In this document: positions 25,919 through 34,025 of the stretch, piece by piece
Numbering within the stretch: the stretch's first letter is position 1
Layout of the letters: each line of letters begins with the position of its first letter
Assembly (NCBI GenBank): GCA_021772015.1
Contig: JAETNS010000022.1
Coordinates: 1-40,301, forward strand
DNA length: 40,301 nucleotides
Direction: 5' to 3'
Source of the DNA: Prevotellaceae bacterium
GTDB lineage: Bacteria > Bacteroidota > Bacteroidia > Bacteroidales > Muribaculaceae
Notes under the pieces: generated by a model
The model's database searches: none
What the model saw: the letters and a program-made list of their open reading frames with translations, nothing else
Told to the model about the DNA's origin: nothing
Made by a program: the position numbers and the translations under genes

Positions 25919-27370
25919 ATGATCTCGAATTATCTGAAAACATTCGCGTTATGCGGAATACTTGCGCTTAGTGTATCCTGCGGTGACGATAAAAATGGGA
26001 ACGAGCCGGAGATTCCCACTCCGCCTCCGACTCCTGTGCCGGAACTTCCCGAGCTTCCGGAGCCGGGTGAGATACATAACTACAAGGCTCCGCTCTATTG
26101 GTCTGTATATGAGTATGCCAGGGAGATGGAGATAGCCGGTGTACCTTATGGAGATATGGATCTAACAACTGCCCAGTGGGACGCCATAATCGACATGATG
26201 GCTACGAAATTCAAGCCATATGGTTATGACATGATATGCACCGACGGTTTCCTTCCCCAGACATCGCGTGACGGGAGCGGATATATGTCACACTATGGCT
26301 CGATGCCTCTGAAGGAGCTGGTAAGGCGCGCGAAAGAGAAGGGCCTGAAGGTCGGGGTGTATGACAATCCCTTGTGGATCAAAGGGAATCTTGACCAGAA
26401 AGTCCCCGGCACAAACTATACCTTGCGGTCGCTGCTCCGTAATCCCCAGGATAAAGTGCTTTACCCCAATGTCACCACTGATAACACTTTTACATGGTGT
26501 GTGACCGATCATCCCGGTGCCAGGGAATATATCGACGGTTTCTTCAAGCACTATCATGATATGGGTGTCGACTTCGTGCGCATGGACTTCATGTGCTGGT
26601 ATGAGGATTCCGATCCGGGTCGTGACTACCTGGTCTCCTGCGGCTATGGCCGCGAGCGTTATGAGCGCGGACTGGCGTATATCTGCGAATCGGCTGCCAA
26701 ATATGGGGTTTTCACTTCGATCGTGATGCCTGAGCTATACAATGACGCGGAACTTGAGAAGAAGTACTGCAATATGACCCGTATTGTGCAGGATACCAAT
26801 ATCGGCGGTTGGCATCATTTCTCCTCCTTCAACCGTGGTGTGACTTACAAACGCTGGCCCTATGCCGACAACCAGATGGACGGCTTCACCTATTGGAGCC
26901 ATATCGGGGTGCGTGGAAAGATCATCCTTGACGGCGACTTCCTGCGCCTGAACAAATGCAGCAGCGACGATGAGCGTCGCTCGCAGGTTTCACTGCAGCT
27001 TATCGCCGGAGGGCCGGTTGCGATCGCCGACACTCCTGAAACCATCGGTGATCACGGTAAATTCTATACCAACGAGGAGCTTCTGGCTCTGAACATAGAC
27101 AGATTCGTAGGGAAGCCCCTTTCGGATGTCGTCAACAGCGAAGGAAGTAATATCTGGTATGGAACGATGAGCAACGGCGATGTCGTGCTGGCGATGTTCA
27201 ACCGTGAGGACAATTCACGGAATATGAGTGTGACTCTCTCCGAACTGGGCCTTTCGGGATCCTACAAAGTGCGTGACCTCTGGGAGCACGCCGACGAAGG
27301 GACCGTTGAAACTGCTTTTACCGCTCCCGTGCCCAGGCATGGCTGCAAGGTGGTTAAGCTTACGAAATGA
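25919..27370 (+). CDS. GH27-like surface lipoprotein enzyme
   Basis: The 483-residue product has a lipoprotein signal (LALSVSC, Cys21) followed by GDDKNGNE and a Pro-rich spacer (about 30-47), as expected for an enzyme tethered outside the cell. From GEIHNYKAPLYWSVYEYA onward it parallels the preceding protein almost residue for residue. It has the same presumed nucleophile (D223 in RMDFMCWYEDSD) and acid/base (D292 in RIVQDTNIGGWHH), and ends with the beta-domain (RHGCKVVKLTK). It has no SusE-like modules and no T9SS tail. The two genes differ mostly at third codon positions in the conserved blocks, so the duplication is not recent. The next gene encodes the missing modules separately. Confidence 0.85.
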   Translation: MISNYLKTFALCGILALSVSCGDDKNGNEPEIPTPPPTPVPELPELPEPGEIHNYKAPLYWSVYEYAREMEIAGVPYGDMDLTTAQWDAIIDMMATKFKPYGYDMICTDGFLPQTSRDGSGYMSHYGSMPLKELVRRAKEKGLKVGVYDNPLWIKGNLDQKVPGTNYTLRSLLRNPQDKVLYPNVTTDNTFTWCVTDHPGAREYIDGFFKHYHDMGVDFVRMDFMCWYEDSDPGRDYLVSCGYGRERYERGLAYICESAAKYGVFTSIVMPELYNDAELEKKYCNMTRIVQDTNIGGWHHFSSFNRGVTYKRWPYADNQMDGFTYWSHIGVRGKIILDGDFLRLNKCSSDDERRSQVSLQLIAGGPVAIADTPETIGDHGKFYTNEELLALNIDRFVGKPLSDVVNSEGSNIWYGTMSNGDVVLAMFNREDNSRNMSVTLSELGLSGSYKVRDLWEHADEGTVETAFTAPVPRHGCKVVKLTK

Positions 27371-27372
27371 AA

Positions 27373-27405
27373 CCTGTGGGGAACATCGGTGCACAGGTGT
27401 TCCCC
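27373..27405 (+). other. Two overlapping, mutually exclusive hairpins between operon genes
   Basis: GGGGAACA (27378-27385) pairs with TGTTCCCC (27398-27405). CCTGTG (27373-27378) pairs with CACAGG (27392-27397), which lies in the loop of the first hairpin. The two stems share only base 27378, so they can compete or form a pseudoknot. There is no T-run, so it is not a plain terminator. It lies 3 nt after the stop of the lipoprotein enzyme and could protect or partially end the transcript. Confidence 0.5.
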
Positions 27406-27453
27406 CGCAGATTCAAATAACTCAAATAACAAATCCTATTAACCTTAAATGTG

Positions 27454-28479
27454 ATGAAACTACATTTACTTAACAGCATGGCTGCCGGCGCGGCGTTGCT
27501 GCTCGGATCGGCTCTCGCAACAGCCGCAATACCGGAACATCTCTATATGGTCGGGGAAGCATCCCCCTCTCTCTGGCATATTGATGTCGCTACTGAAATG
27601 ACAAACGAAGGGGACGGCATGTTCTCCTACCGCGGCACTCTCTACAAGCAGAATCTCCAGTTCATCGACGCACGCAACTGGGACGGTGTAAGGTATGTAC
27701 CTGAAGTAAGCGGGTGGCATCTTACAGAAGCCAACAACGCAACCATCCTCAGCGAGGTTGGAAATGAAAACCGTTTTTGGGTACTCGAGCCTGGAACGTA
27801 TGAGGTCAAGGTATTCTTTGGCGATGACGGCAACAGCGTAATGATCACCGCCGCGTGGGTCGATGAGATGGCTCCCCTGGTTTGTCCTCTGGGTGGAGCA
27901 AGCGGCCAGTGGGACAGTGCAAGCGTCCATCCCAGCTTCAACATCTATCCTGAAGAAGGGACTGAGGATCTCTTCGTCTATGAGACAACCTTCGCTCCCG
28001 GCTGTGATGGCAAGCATCTGAAGTTTATCTCTTACCCCTGCAACTGGTGGGAGACATGGTTCTACTGCCCCACGGAGACCGACAACGGGGTAGTGAAGTT
28101 CGTCAAGTACGGCGACAAGCTTCCTGTCCGTCGTGCTTGGAATGACGGTCGTCTGGATGAGTTCTGGGGCTTTGCCGATGAGGACTGCACTCCCGAAAAG
28201 AAGGTGAAGGTTGTCCTGAATCTCGCCGACGACACCATTGAGTTCATCGACCCGTCGCAGCAGAGTGGCGTTGACGATATCGATGCCGCAGCTTCCATGA
28301 AGGCTTCCTTTGTCGGAGACGCTCTCGTTGTCGAGGGTGCTCAGGCTCCTGTCGCCGTCTATGATATCGCAGGCCGTCAGGTTGCATCCTCTGCAATAGG
28401 ATCATTCTCTGTCGACGGTCTCACCAATGGTGTATATGTGGTAAAAACCGCAGACAACGCTGTGAAAGTCTCCAAATAA
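27454..28479 (+). CDS. Secreted tandem SusE-like module protein with T9SS tail
   Basis: This 341-residue exported protein has no catalytic domain. After a signal peptide (AAGAALLLGSALATA) come two SusE-like modules (about 29-136, LYMVGEASPSLWHID; about 143-269, LGGASGQWDSASVHPSF) and a T9SS type A-like tail (VAVYDIAGRQVA, then GLTNGVYVVKTADNAVKV). The order and many residues (RNWD, YVPE, CNWWETWFYCPTETD, EFWGF) match residues 491-802 of the protein encoded at 23468. It is thus a free-standing copy of that enzyme's C-terminal half, probably a secreted or surface glycan-binding protein. ATG 27454 is taken in preference to the adjacent GTG 27451. A strong terminator follows 15 nt after the stop. 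Confidence 0.85.
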   Translation: MKLHLLNSMAAGAALLLGSALATAAIPEHLYMVGEASPSLWHIDVATEMTNEGDGMFSYRGTLYKQNLQFIDARNWDGVRYVPEVSGWHLTEANNATILSEVGNENRFWVLEPGTYEVKVFFGDDGNSVMITAAWVDEMAPLVCPLGGASGQWDSASVHPSFNIYPEEGTEDLFVYETTFAPGCDGKHLKFISYPCNWWETWFYCPTETDNGVVKFVKYGDKLPVRRAWNDGRLDEFWGFADEDCTPEKKVKVVLNLADDTIEFIDPSQQSGVDDIDAAASMKASFVGDALVVEGAQAPVAVYDIAGRQVASSAIGSFSVDGLTNGVYVVKTADNAVKVSK

Positions 28480-28494
28480 ATCAAATAAATCCTT

Positions 28495-28538
28495 GCCTGA
28501 AGAGGAGTTTATGAAAAAACTCTTCTTCAGGCCTTTTT
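28495..28538 (+). terminator. Strong intrinsic terminator closing the susCD operon core
   Basis: A 16-bp stem with one G-U pair (28495-28510 with 28517-28532), a 6-nt loop (ATGAAA) and a T-run at 28534-28538 lie just after the tandem-module gene. I see no consensus promoter in the 91 nt between it and the GH43 gene (best candidate TACTTTTT at 28568-28575). Confidence 0.92.
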
Positions 28539-28629
28539 CTCCGAGAGATTGTCTTTGAAGTCATTGATACTTTTTCTTAAAACAGCATAGGAGTCAGCAG
28601 ATAATCTCTCCGAATAATAAATCACTGAG

Positions 28630-29616
28630 ATGTATAAGATTGCCATCATATTGTTGTCGCTGATGCCGGGGCTGGTTTCGCCGGCTGCCGTCAGGGAGTT
28701 GTCGGAGATCAATATCCGCGATCCGTTTATTCTGGCCGATTCGCTCTCGAAGCAATATTATATGTATCGTACATCAGATTCGATACTTCCCGATGGGAGT
28801 GTGAGAGGAGGCGTGGAGGTGTTTCGCAGCCCTGATCTTAAGCATTGGGAGGGTCCGCAACTTGTTATGCGTGTTCCGGACGGGAATGCTCTGACCGGTA
28901 CAGTCTGGGCCCCAGAGGTGCATGAATACAATGGCGCGTACTATCTTTTCGCAACCATCAATAGTGATCTGAAATGGAAGAAAAACCGTCCCGGGTGGGG
29001 GGATTATACATTTCGTGGAACGCAGATATTCCGCGCCGATTCTCCTGAAGGTCCCTTCAAGCCGTTCGGCAGGTTCCCCCATACGCCGTTGGATTATATG
29101 GCGTTGGACGGCACATTGTGGGTTGAGGATGGCAAACCCTATATGGTATTCTGTCATGAATGGGTACAACTGGAGGATGGAACCATGGAGGTCGTGGAGC
29201 TATCGCCGGATCTTTCCAATACAGTCGGCAGGCCGGAGGTGCTTTTCAATGGCTCCACGCCTGATTGGTCAACCGGCATAAGGCCGTCGGAGGGGATGCC
29301 TTTGGGATATATTACTGACGGTTGCTTCCTTTACCGTAACAAGGAAGGAAAACTAATCATGATCTGGTCGAGTTTCAGCAATGGCGACTATGCCATCGGA
29401 GTTTCTGAATCAACGACAGGATCGGTGAAAGGCCCTTGGATCCATCATAAGGATCCTCTGTTTCCGGACAACGGAGGACACGGGATGATTTTCAAGACAT
29501 TTGACGACCGCTTGTGTCTTATACTCCACCAGCCCAACAGCCCGCTCGGAGCCGAACGGGCCAGAATATTTGAAATTGAAGATGACGGAAACACTCTTAA
29601 CCTAAAACCTGAATAA
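28630..29616 (+). CDS. GH43 family beta-propeller glycosidase
   Basis: The 328-residue exported enzyme has the five-bladed propeller pattern of GH43 (mostly alpha-L-arabinofuranosidases, beta-xylosidases and related exo-enzymes). The usual three acidic residues can be placed: base D31 in NIRDPFI, pKa modulator D160 in MALDGTLW, acid E221 in RPSEGMPLGYITDG. Their spacing is normal for the family. The signal peptide (IAIILLSLMPGLVSPAA) has no lipobox, so it is probably periplasmic. It is the first gene after the strong terminator and begins the second block of the locus. The substrate cannot be read from the sequence. Confidence 0.88.
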   Translation: MYKIAIILLSLMPGLVSPAAVRELSEINIRDPFILADSLSKQYYMYRTSDSILPDGSVRGGVEVFRSPDLKHWEGPQLVMRVPDGNALTGTVWAPEVHEYNGAYYLFATINSDLKWKKNRPGWGDYTFRGTQIFRADSPEGPFKPFGRFPHTPLDYMALDGTLWVEDGKPYMVFCHEWVQLEDGTMEVVELSPDLSNTVGRPEVLFNGSTPDWSTGIRPSEGMPLGYITDGCFLYRNKEGKLIMIWSSFSNGDYAIGVSESTTGSVKGPWIHHKDPLFPDNGGHGMIFKTFDDRLCLILHQPNSPLGAERARIFEIEDDGNTLNLKPE

Positions 29617-29677
29617 ACTAAACCAGACTGATCTTGGCGGTTTAGAGATGTAGCCTTAAATAAACCAATCAAAATAA

Positions 29678-31696
29678 ATGAAAGCGATCCATTTTTGTGT
29701 GCTGGCAGTCTCGTTATTGCCGGCAGCCCACAGTGTTGCTGCCAGACAATACCAGATTGCGTCTCCCTCCGGTAAAATCACCGCGAATATCGACTGCGGG
29801 GAGAGCATGAGCTATTCCGTGAATTACGACGGGAAGGAAATTCTATCAAGTTCACCTATCTCGATGAAGCTATCCGACGGAACCGTCTGGGGTGAGAATG
29901 CCAAGGTCTCGAAAGCAGTCAGGGAATCCCGGGCAACAACTGTCGAAAGTCCGTTTTCGCAGGCTTCGCATATCACTGACTGTTACAATGGCCTGACCTT
30001 ACGCATGAAGGATGGATGGAGCGTGGAGTTCCGCGCCTATGATGACGGTATCAGCTATCGTTTTGCAAGCTCGCGGCAAACACCATATGAGATAGTCGCC
30101 GAACAGGCTGATTTCAATTTCCCCGGCGACTATACGGCTACTGTGCCATATGTCCGCACAGGGTCAGACGATGACATGCAGTCACAGTTTTTCAACTCTT
30201 TTGAAAACTATTACACGGTAAAAAAACTGTCGGAACTTAATCCCCGGCGGCTGGCGTTCCTGCCGTTGTCTGTGGATGCCGACGGAGTGACGGTCGCGAT
30301 CACCGAAACCGATCTTAACGATTACCCGGGATTGTATCTTTATAATCCCGAGGGCAGCTGTTCTCTTAAAAGCAAGCACGCGCCTTATCCGACAAAAACC
30401 GTTGACGGAGGCTATAACAACATACAGTCGGTAGTAGCAGAGACAGCTGACTATATAGCGAACGTGGATAGACCGCGCTCTTTCCCCTGGCGCATCATAA
30501 TGCTTGGTTCCGACACGGATATCGCCTCCTGCAATCTAAGTTATATCCTTGCCGAGCCGTCGCGGATCGCCGATATATCATGGATAAAACCAGGGAAAGT
30601 GGCCTGGGAATGGTGGAACGACTACAACATTACGGGCGTTGACTTTGAAGCGGGACATAACACCCCCACATATAAGCACTATATCGACTTTGCCTCGGAA
30701 AACAACATAGAATATGTGATCCTGGATGACGGATGGGCTGCCGGAAAAGGGGAGGACCTGTTGGTTCTCAACCCGGATATTGATCTCAAGGAGATCATAA
30801 CGTATGCCGACGGAAAGGATGTGGGGATAATTCTATGGGCTGGTTTCAGGGCGTTTGAGCGGGATCTCGAAAATGTATGCCGTCATTATTCCGAAATGGG
30901 TGTAAAGGGGTTCAAAGTTGACTTCGAGGACCGTGATGACCAGCTTATGACGGCGTTCAACCATCATGCCGCAGAAGTTGCCGCGAAATATCATCTTATC
31001 CTTGACTTGCACGGAGTTTACAAACCTGCGGGTATCAACCGTACGTGGCCTAATGTGCTTAATAATGAAGGGGTAAACGGTCTGGAGAATATGAAGTGGA
31101 CGGAGCTTGACCGTTTCGATATCATCCAGTACAATACGGAGCTTCCATTCCTGCGGCAGGTCTCCGGCCCGGTCGATTACACTCAGGGAGCTATGGTAAA
31201 CGCCCCCCGGCATAATTTCCGCCCGATAAACAGTCAGCCTATGTCTCCGGGTACCAGGGCGCATCAGCTGGCGCTGTATATGGTGCTTTACTCTCCGCTG
31301 AACATGCTATGCGATTCTCCCACAAATTATCGCAAGGAGCAGGAATGCACGGATTTCATAGCCGCCATCCCTACAGTCTGGGACGAGACAATTGTGCTTG
31401 ACGGCAAATTGGGGGAATATATCGTGACTGCCAGGAGAAAAGGTGACGACTGGTATATTGGTGGGATCACAAACTGGACTCCCCGCGAACTGACTGTAGA
31501 TCTCGCGCGGCTGAACATACCGCAGGGAGCAACTATGACCCTTTTCTCTGACGGCACCAACGCTCACCGCAACGGCAACGATTACTGCCGGACCACGGCG
31601 ATGGTGGATCCTTCCGTTCCGCTGACCGTCCGCCTCGCGCCCGGAGGGGGCTTTGCCGCCCATATCGGGGAAACCTCTTTTGCAGACAATCGTTGA
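29678..31696 (+). CDS. GH97 glycosidase, retaining (alpha-galactosidase) type
   Basis: The 672-residue protein has the GH97 layout: signal peptide, N-terminal beta-sandwich (about 25-290), TIM barrel (VAWEWWNDYNITGVDF to SPLNMLCDSPTNY) and C-terminal beta-domain. GH97 has an inverting branch (SusB-like alpha-glucosidases, Glu base) and a retaining branch (alpha-galactosidase/beta-L-arabinopyranosidase, Asp nucleophile). Here GFKVDFEDRDDQ places D415, and LDLHGVYKPAG with NNEGVNGLENMKW places E470. From memory these equal the nucleophile and acid/base numbering of the retaining enzyme BtGal97b. The HG in place of HE also fits the retaining branch. Probably periplasmic. It lies 61 nt after GH43 in the same run. 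Confidence 0.93.
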   Translation: MKAIHFCVLAVSLLPAAHSVAARQYQIASPSGKITANIDCGESMSYSVNYDGKEILSSSPISMKLSDGTVWGENAKVSKAVRESRATTVESPFSQASHITDCYNGLTLRMKDGWSVEFRAYDDGISYRFASSRQTPYEIVAEQADFNFPGDYTATVPYVRTGSDDDMQSQFFNSFENYYTVKKLSELNPRRLAFLPLSVDADGVTVAITETDLNDYPGLYLYNPEGSCSLKSKHAPYPTKTVDGGYNNIQSVVAETADYIANVDRPRSFPWRIIMLGSDTDIASCNLSYILAEPSRIADISWIKPGKVAWEWWNDYNITGVDFEAGHNTPTYKHYIDFASENNIEYVILDDGWAAGKGEDLLVLNPDIDLKEIITYADGKDVGIILWAGFRAFERDLENVCRHYSEMGVKGFKVDFEDRDDQLMTAFNHHAAEVAAKYHLILDLHGVYKPAGINRTWPNVLNNEGVNGLENMKWTELDRFDIIQYNTELPFLRQVSGPVDYTQGAMVNAPRHNFRPINSQPMSPGTRAHQLALYMVLYSPLNMLCDSPTNYRKEQECTDFIAAIPTVWDETIVLDGKLGEYIVTARRKGDDWYIGGITNWTPRELTVDLARLNIPQGATMTLFSDGTNAHRNGNDYCRTTAMVDPSVPLTVRLAPGGGFAAHIGETSFADNR

Positions 31697-31745
31697 AATC
31701 AGTATTTGGATGATTCGTTTATAAAGCTATACCATCTGACAGAAC

Positions 31746-33968
31746 ATGAAATTAAGACTTTTTTTGCGAAACGTTATATCGGGTATGTCCGCGATTGTTG
31801 CATTGATGGCCAGCGCGGCTGAGGCGGTCCCATATCTTGACGAGAGCCTCCCGGTTGAAGAGCGCATTGATGACGCCCTCAGCCGGATGACTCTCGAAGA
31901 GAAGGTTGCCATGCTACATGCCCAGTCGAAATTCAGCGCTTCCGGTTGTCCCCGTCTGGGAATCCCGGAACTATGGCTGAGTGACGGCCCCCACGGGGTG
32001 AGGCATGAGCTGAACTGGGATGACTGGGACTACGCTGGATGGAGCAGTGATTCATGTACGGCGATGCCTGCTCTGAGCTGTCTCGCGGCAAGCTTCAATC
32101 CCGAACTCGCAAGGAAATATGGCGCGGTTGTCGGGGAAGAGGCCCGTTTTCGTAAAAAGGATATCATGCTCGGCCCCGGGGTCAACATCTACCGCACTCC
32201 CCTCAACGGGCGCAATTTTGAATACATGGGGGAGGATCCCTACCTCGCCTCTCGGATGGTGGTGCCTTATATCCAGGGACTCCAGGCCAATGGAGTGGCG
32301 GCATGTCTGAAACATTTTGTATTGAACAATCAGGAACACGCCCGCGACAGGTTTGATGTGGAGGTGGGGGAGCGCCCTCTGAATGAATTGTATCTCCCGG
32401 CATTCAAGGCCGGAGTGACAGAAGGAGGTGTATGGGCTGTGATGGGTTCATACAACAAGTTCCGAGGCACCCATTGCACCCATAACGATACTCTTGTAAA
32501 TAAAATCCTCAAAGATCAATGGAACTTCGACGGGGTATTTGTCTCAGACTGGGGTTCAACCCACGACACCCGGGAAGCAGCCCTGAACGGTCTTGACCTG
32601 GAAATGGGTTCCTGGACCAACGGATTTAACTGGAGCAGCAATAACGCCTACGACACTTACTATATGGCTCAACCGCTTCTGGCGATGATACGTCGCGGAG
32701 AGATTGATGAGTCCGTGGTCGATGACAAGGTAAGGAGGCTGTTGCGTCTGCGCCTGCGTACAAATATGGACCGTAAGCGTCCGTGGGGAGCGATGAATAC
32801 ACCCGGACATCTGGCTGTTGCCAGAGAGGTAGGACGGGAAGGAATTGTATTGTTGAAGAATGAAAACAGTTTCCTCCCAGTCAAGCCCGGAAAGAGAATA
32901 GCGGTGATAGGGGAGAACGCTGTCCGCAAGCTTAGCATAGGAGGAGGCAGTTCGGAACTTAAACCCCGCATCGAGATCTCGCCCCTTGAAGGACTACGCG
33001 CCAGATTCGGCGATGAAAACATCTCTTTCTCATTGGGATATGCTTCGGGAGATCCGAATTTCTCCATTGAGTTACCTTCCAAATATGACGCGGATTCATT
33101 GCGCGTTGCTGCTTTAGAAACTGCCCGGAACGCCGACATGGTGCTGTTTATAGGAGGACTGAACAAGAATTACCGGCAGGATTGCGAGGGAGATGACCGA
33201 CTCTCTTACTCGCTACCCTTCGGTCAGGACAGTCTGATTGCAGATCTATTGGAGGTCAACCCCAATGTTGCGGTGATAATCGTCAGCGGGAATGCTGTTG
33301 ATATGCCCTGGGAAGAGAAAGTCCCGGCTATAGTCCAGAGCTGGTATCTGGGAAGTATGGGTGGAGTGGCCTTGGCTGATATTCTGTCAGGTGATTTCTC
33401 CCCGTCAGGCAAGCTGCCATTCTCGATACCCCGCAGGCTGGAGGATTGCGCCGCCCACTCTTTCGGGGAGCGTGGTTATCCCGGGGTTGACGAACAGTTT
33501 TATTATGACGAGGGGCTGTTGGTTGGTTACCGCTGGCATGACACAAAGAAGATACCGGCCCGTTATCCGTTCGGTCACGGACTCAGTTACACTACTTTCC
33601 GTTATTACGGATTGGAGGCTGACCGCAAGCAGTATGCTCCGGGCGACACGCTGACAGTCAAGCTGACCGTCACCAATACCGGCCCCTGCCGGGGCGCCGA
33701 GACCGTCCAGCTGTACGCTTCACAGAAGAATCCACGCTTGCCTCGTCCGGTCAAGGAGCTGAAAGGATTCCGGAAGACGGAGTTGCAGCCCGGAGAATCA
33801 AAGGAGATCATCATACGGATCCCGGTGTCAGACCTGGCATATTATGACGACACCATGCAACGCTGGGTGGTTGATGACGATGAGTTTTCCATCCAGGCCG
33901 GGTCGTCAAGCACTGACCTGCGCGCCAAGGCCCGTTTCCGCGTTGCCGGCAGTCTGGCTGCGAGATGA
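31746..33968 (+). CDS. GH3 beta-glycosidase with Fn3-like domain
   Basis: GH3 enzymes are retaining exo-acting beta-glucosidases, beta-xylosidases and relatives. The 740-residue product has a signal peptide (to about residue 27), an N-terminal barrel (LWLSDGPHGVRHE, CLKHFVLNNQE, nucleophile D268 in VFVSDWGSTHD) and a second alpha/beta domain (KRIAVIGENA, acid/base E481 in RQDCEGDDR, SWYLGSMGG). It ends in an Fn3-like domain (YPFGHGLSYTTF, VKLTVTNTGPCRGAETVQLY, LKGFRKTELQPGES). All catalytic parts are present and the length is normal. It is 49 nt after GH97. Confidence 0.96.
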   Translation: MKLRLFLRNVISGMSAIVALMASAAEAVPYLDESLPVEERIDDALSRMTLEEKVAMLHAQSKFSASGCPRLGIPELWLSDGPHGVRHELNWDDWDYAGWSSDSCTAMPALSCLAASFNPELARKYGAVVGEEARFRKKDIMLGPGVNIYRTPLNGRNFEYMGEDPYLASRMVVPYIQGLQANGVAACLKHFVLNNQEHARDRFDVEVGERPLNELYLPAFKAGVTEGGVWAVMGSYNKFRGTHCTHNDTLVNKILKDQWNFDGVFVSDWGSTHDTREAALNGLDLEMGSWTNGFNWSSNNAYDTYYMAQPLLAMIRRGEIDESVVDDKVRRLLRLRLRTNMDRKRPWGAMNTPGHLAVAREVGREGIVLLKNENSFLPVKPGKRIAVIGENAVRKLSIGGGSSELKPRIEISPLEGLRARFGDENISFSLGYASGDPNFSIELPSKYDADSLRVAALETARNADMVLFIGGLNKNYRQDCEGDDRLSYSLPFGQDSLIADLLEVNPNVAVIIVSGNAVDMPWEEKVPAIVQSWYLGSMGGVALADILSGDFSPSGKLPFSIPRRLEDCAAHSFGERGYPGVDEQFYYDEGLLVGYRWHDTKKIPARYPFGHGLSYTTFRYYGLEADRKQYAPGDTLTVKLTVTNTGPCRGAETVQLYASQKNPRLPRPVKELKGFRKTELQPGESKEIIIRIPVSDLAYYDDTMQRWVVDDDEFSIQAGSSSTDLRAKARFRVAGSLAAR

Positions 33969-34025
33969 TCAGCGGTATAGATTCCAAAAAAACTTTGATT
34001 CCTATTCAAATTCAAAATATAATAT

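Noticed and set aside
32669-33166. 165-codon antisense frame in the GH3 gene
   Set aside because: It is opposite the catalytic GH3 frame and has no independent evidence of coding.
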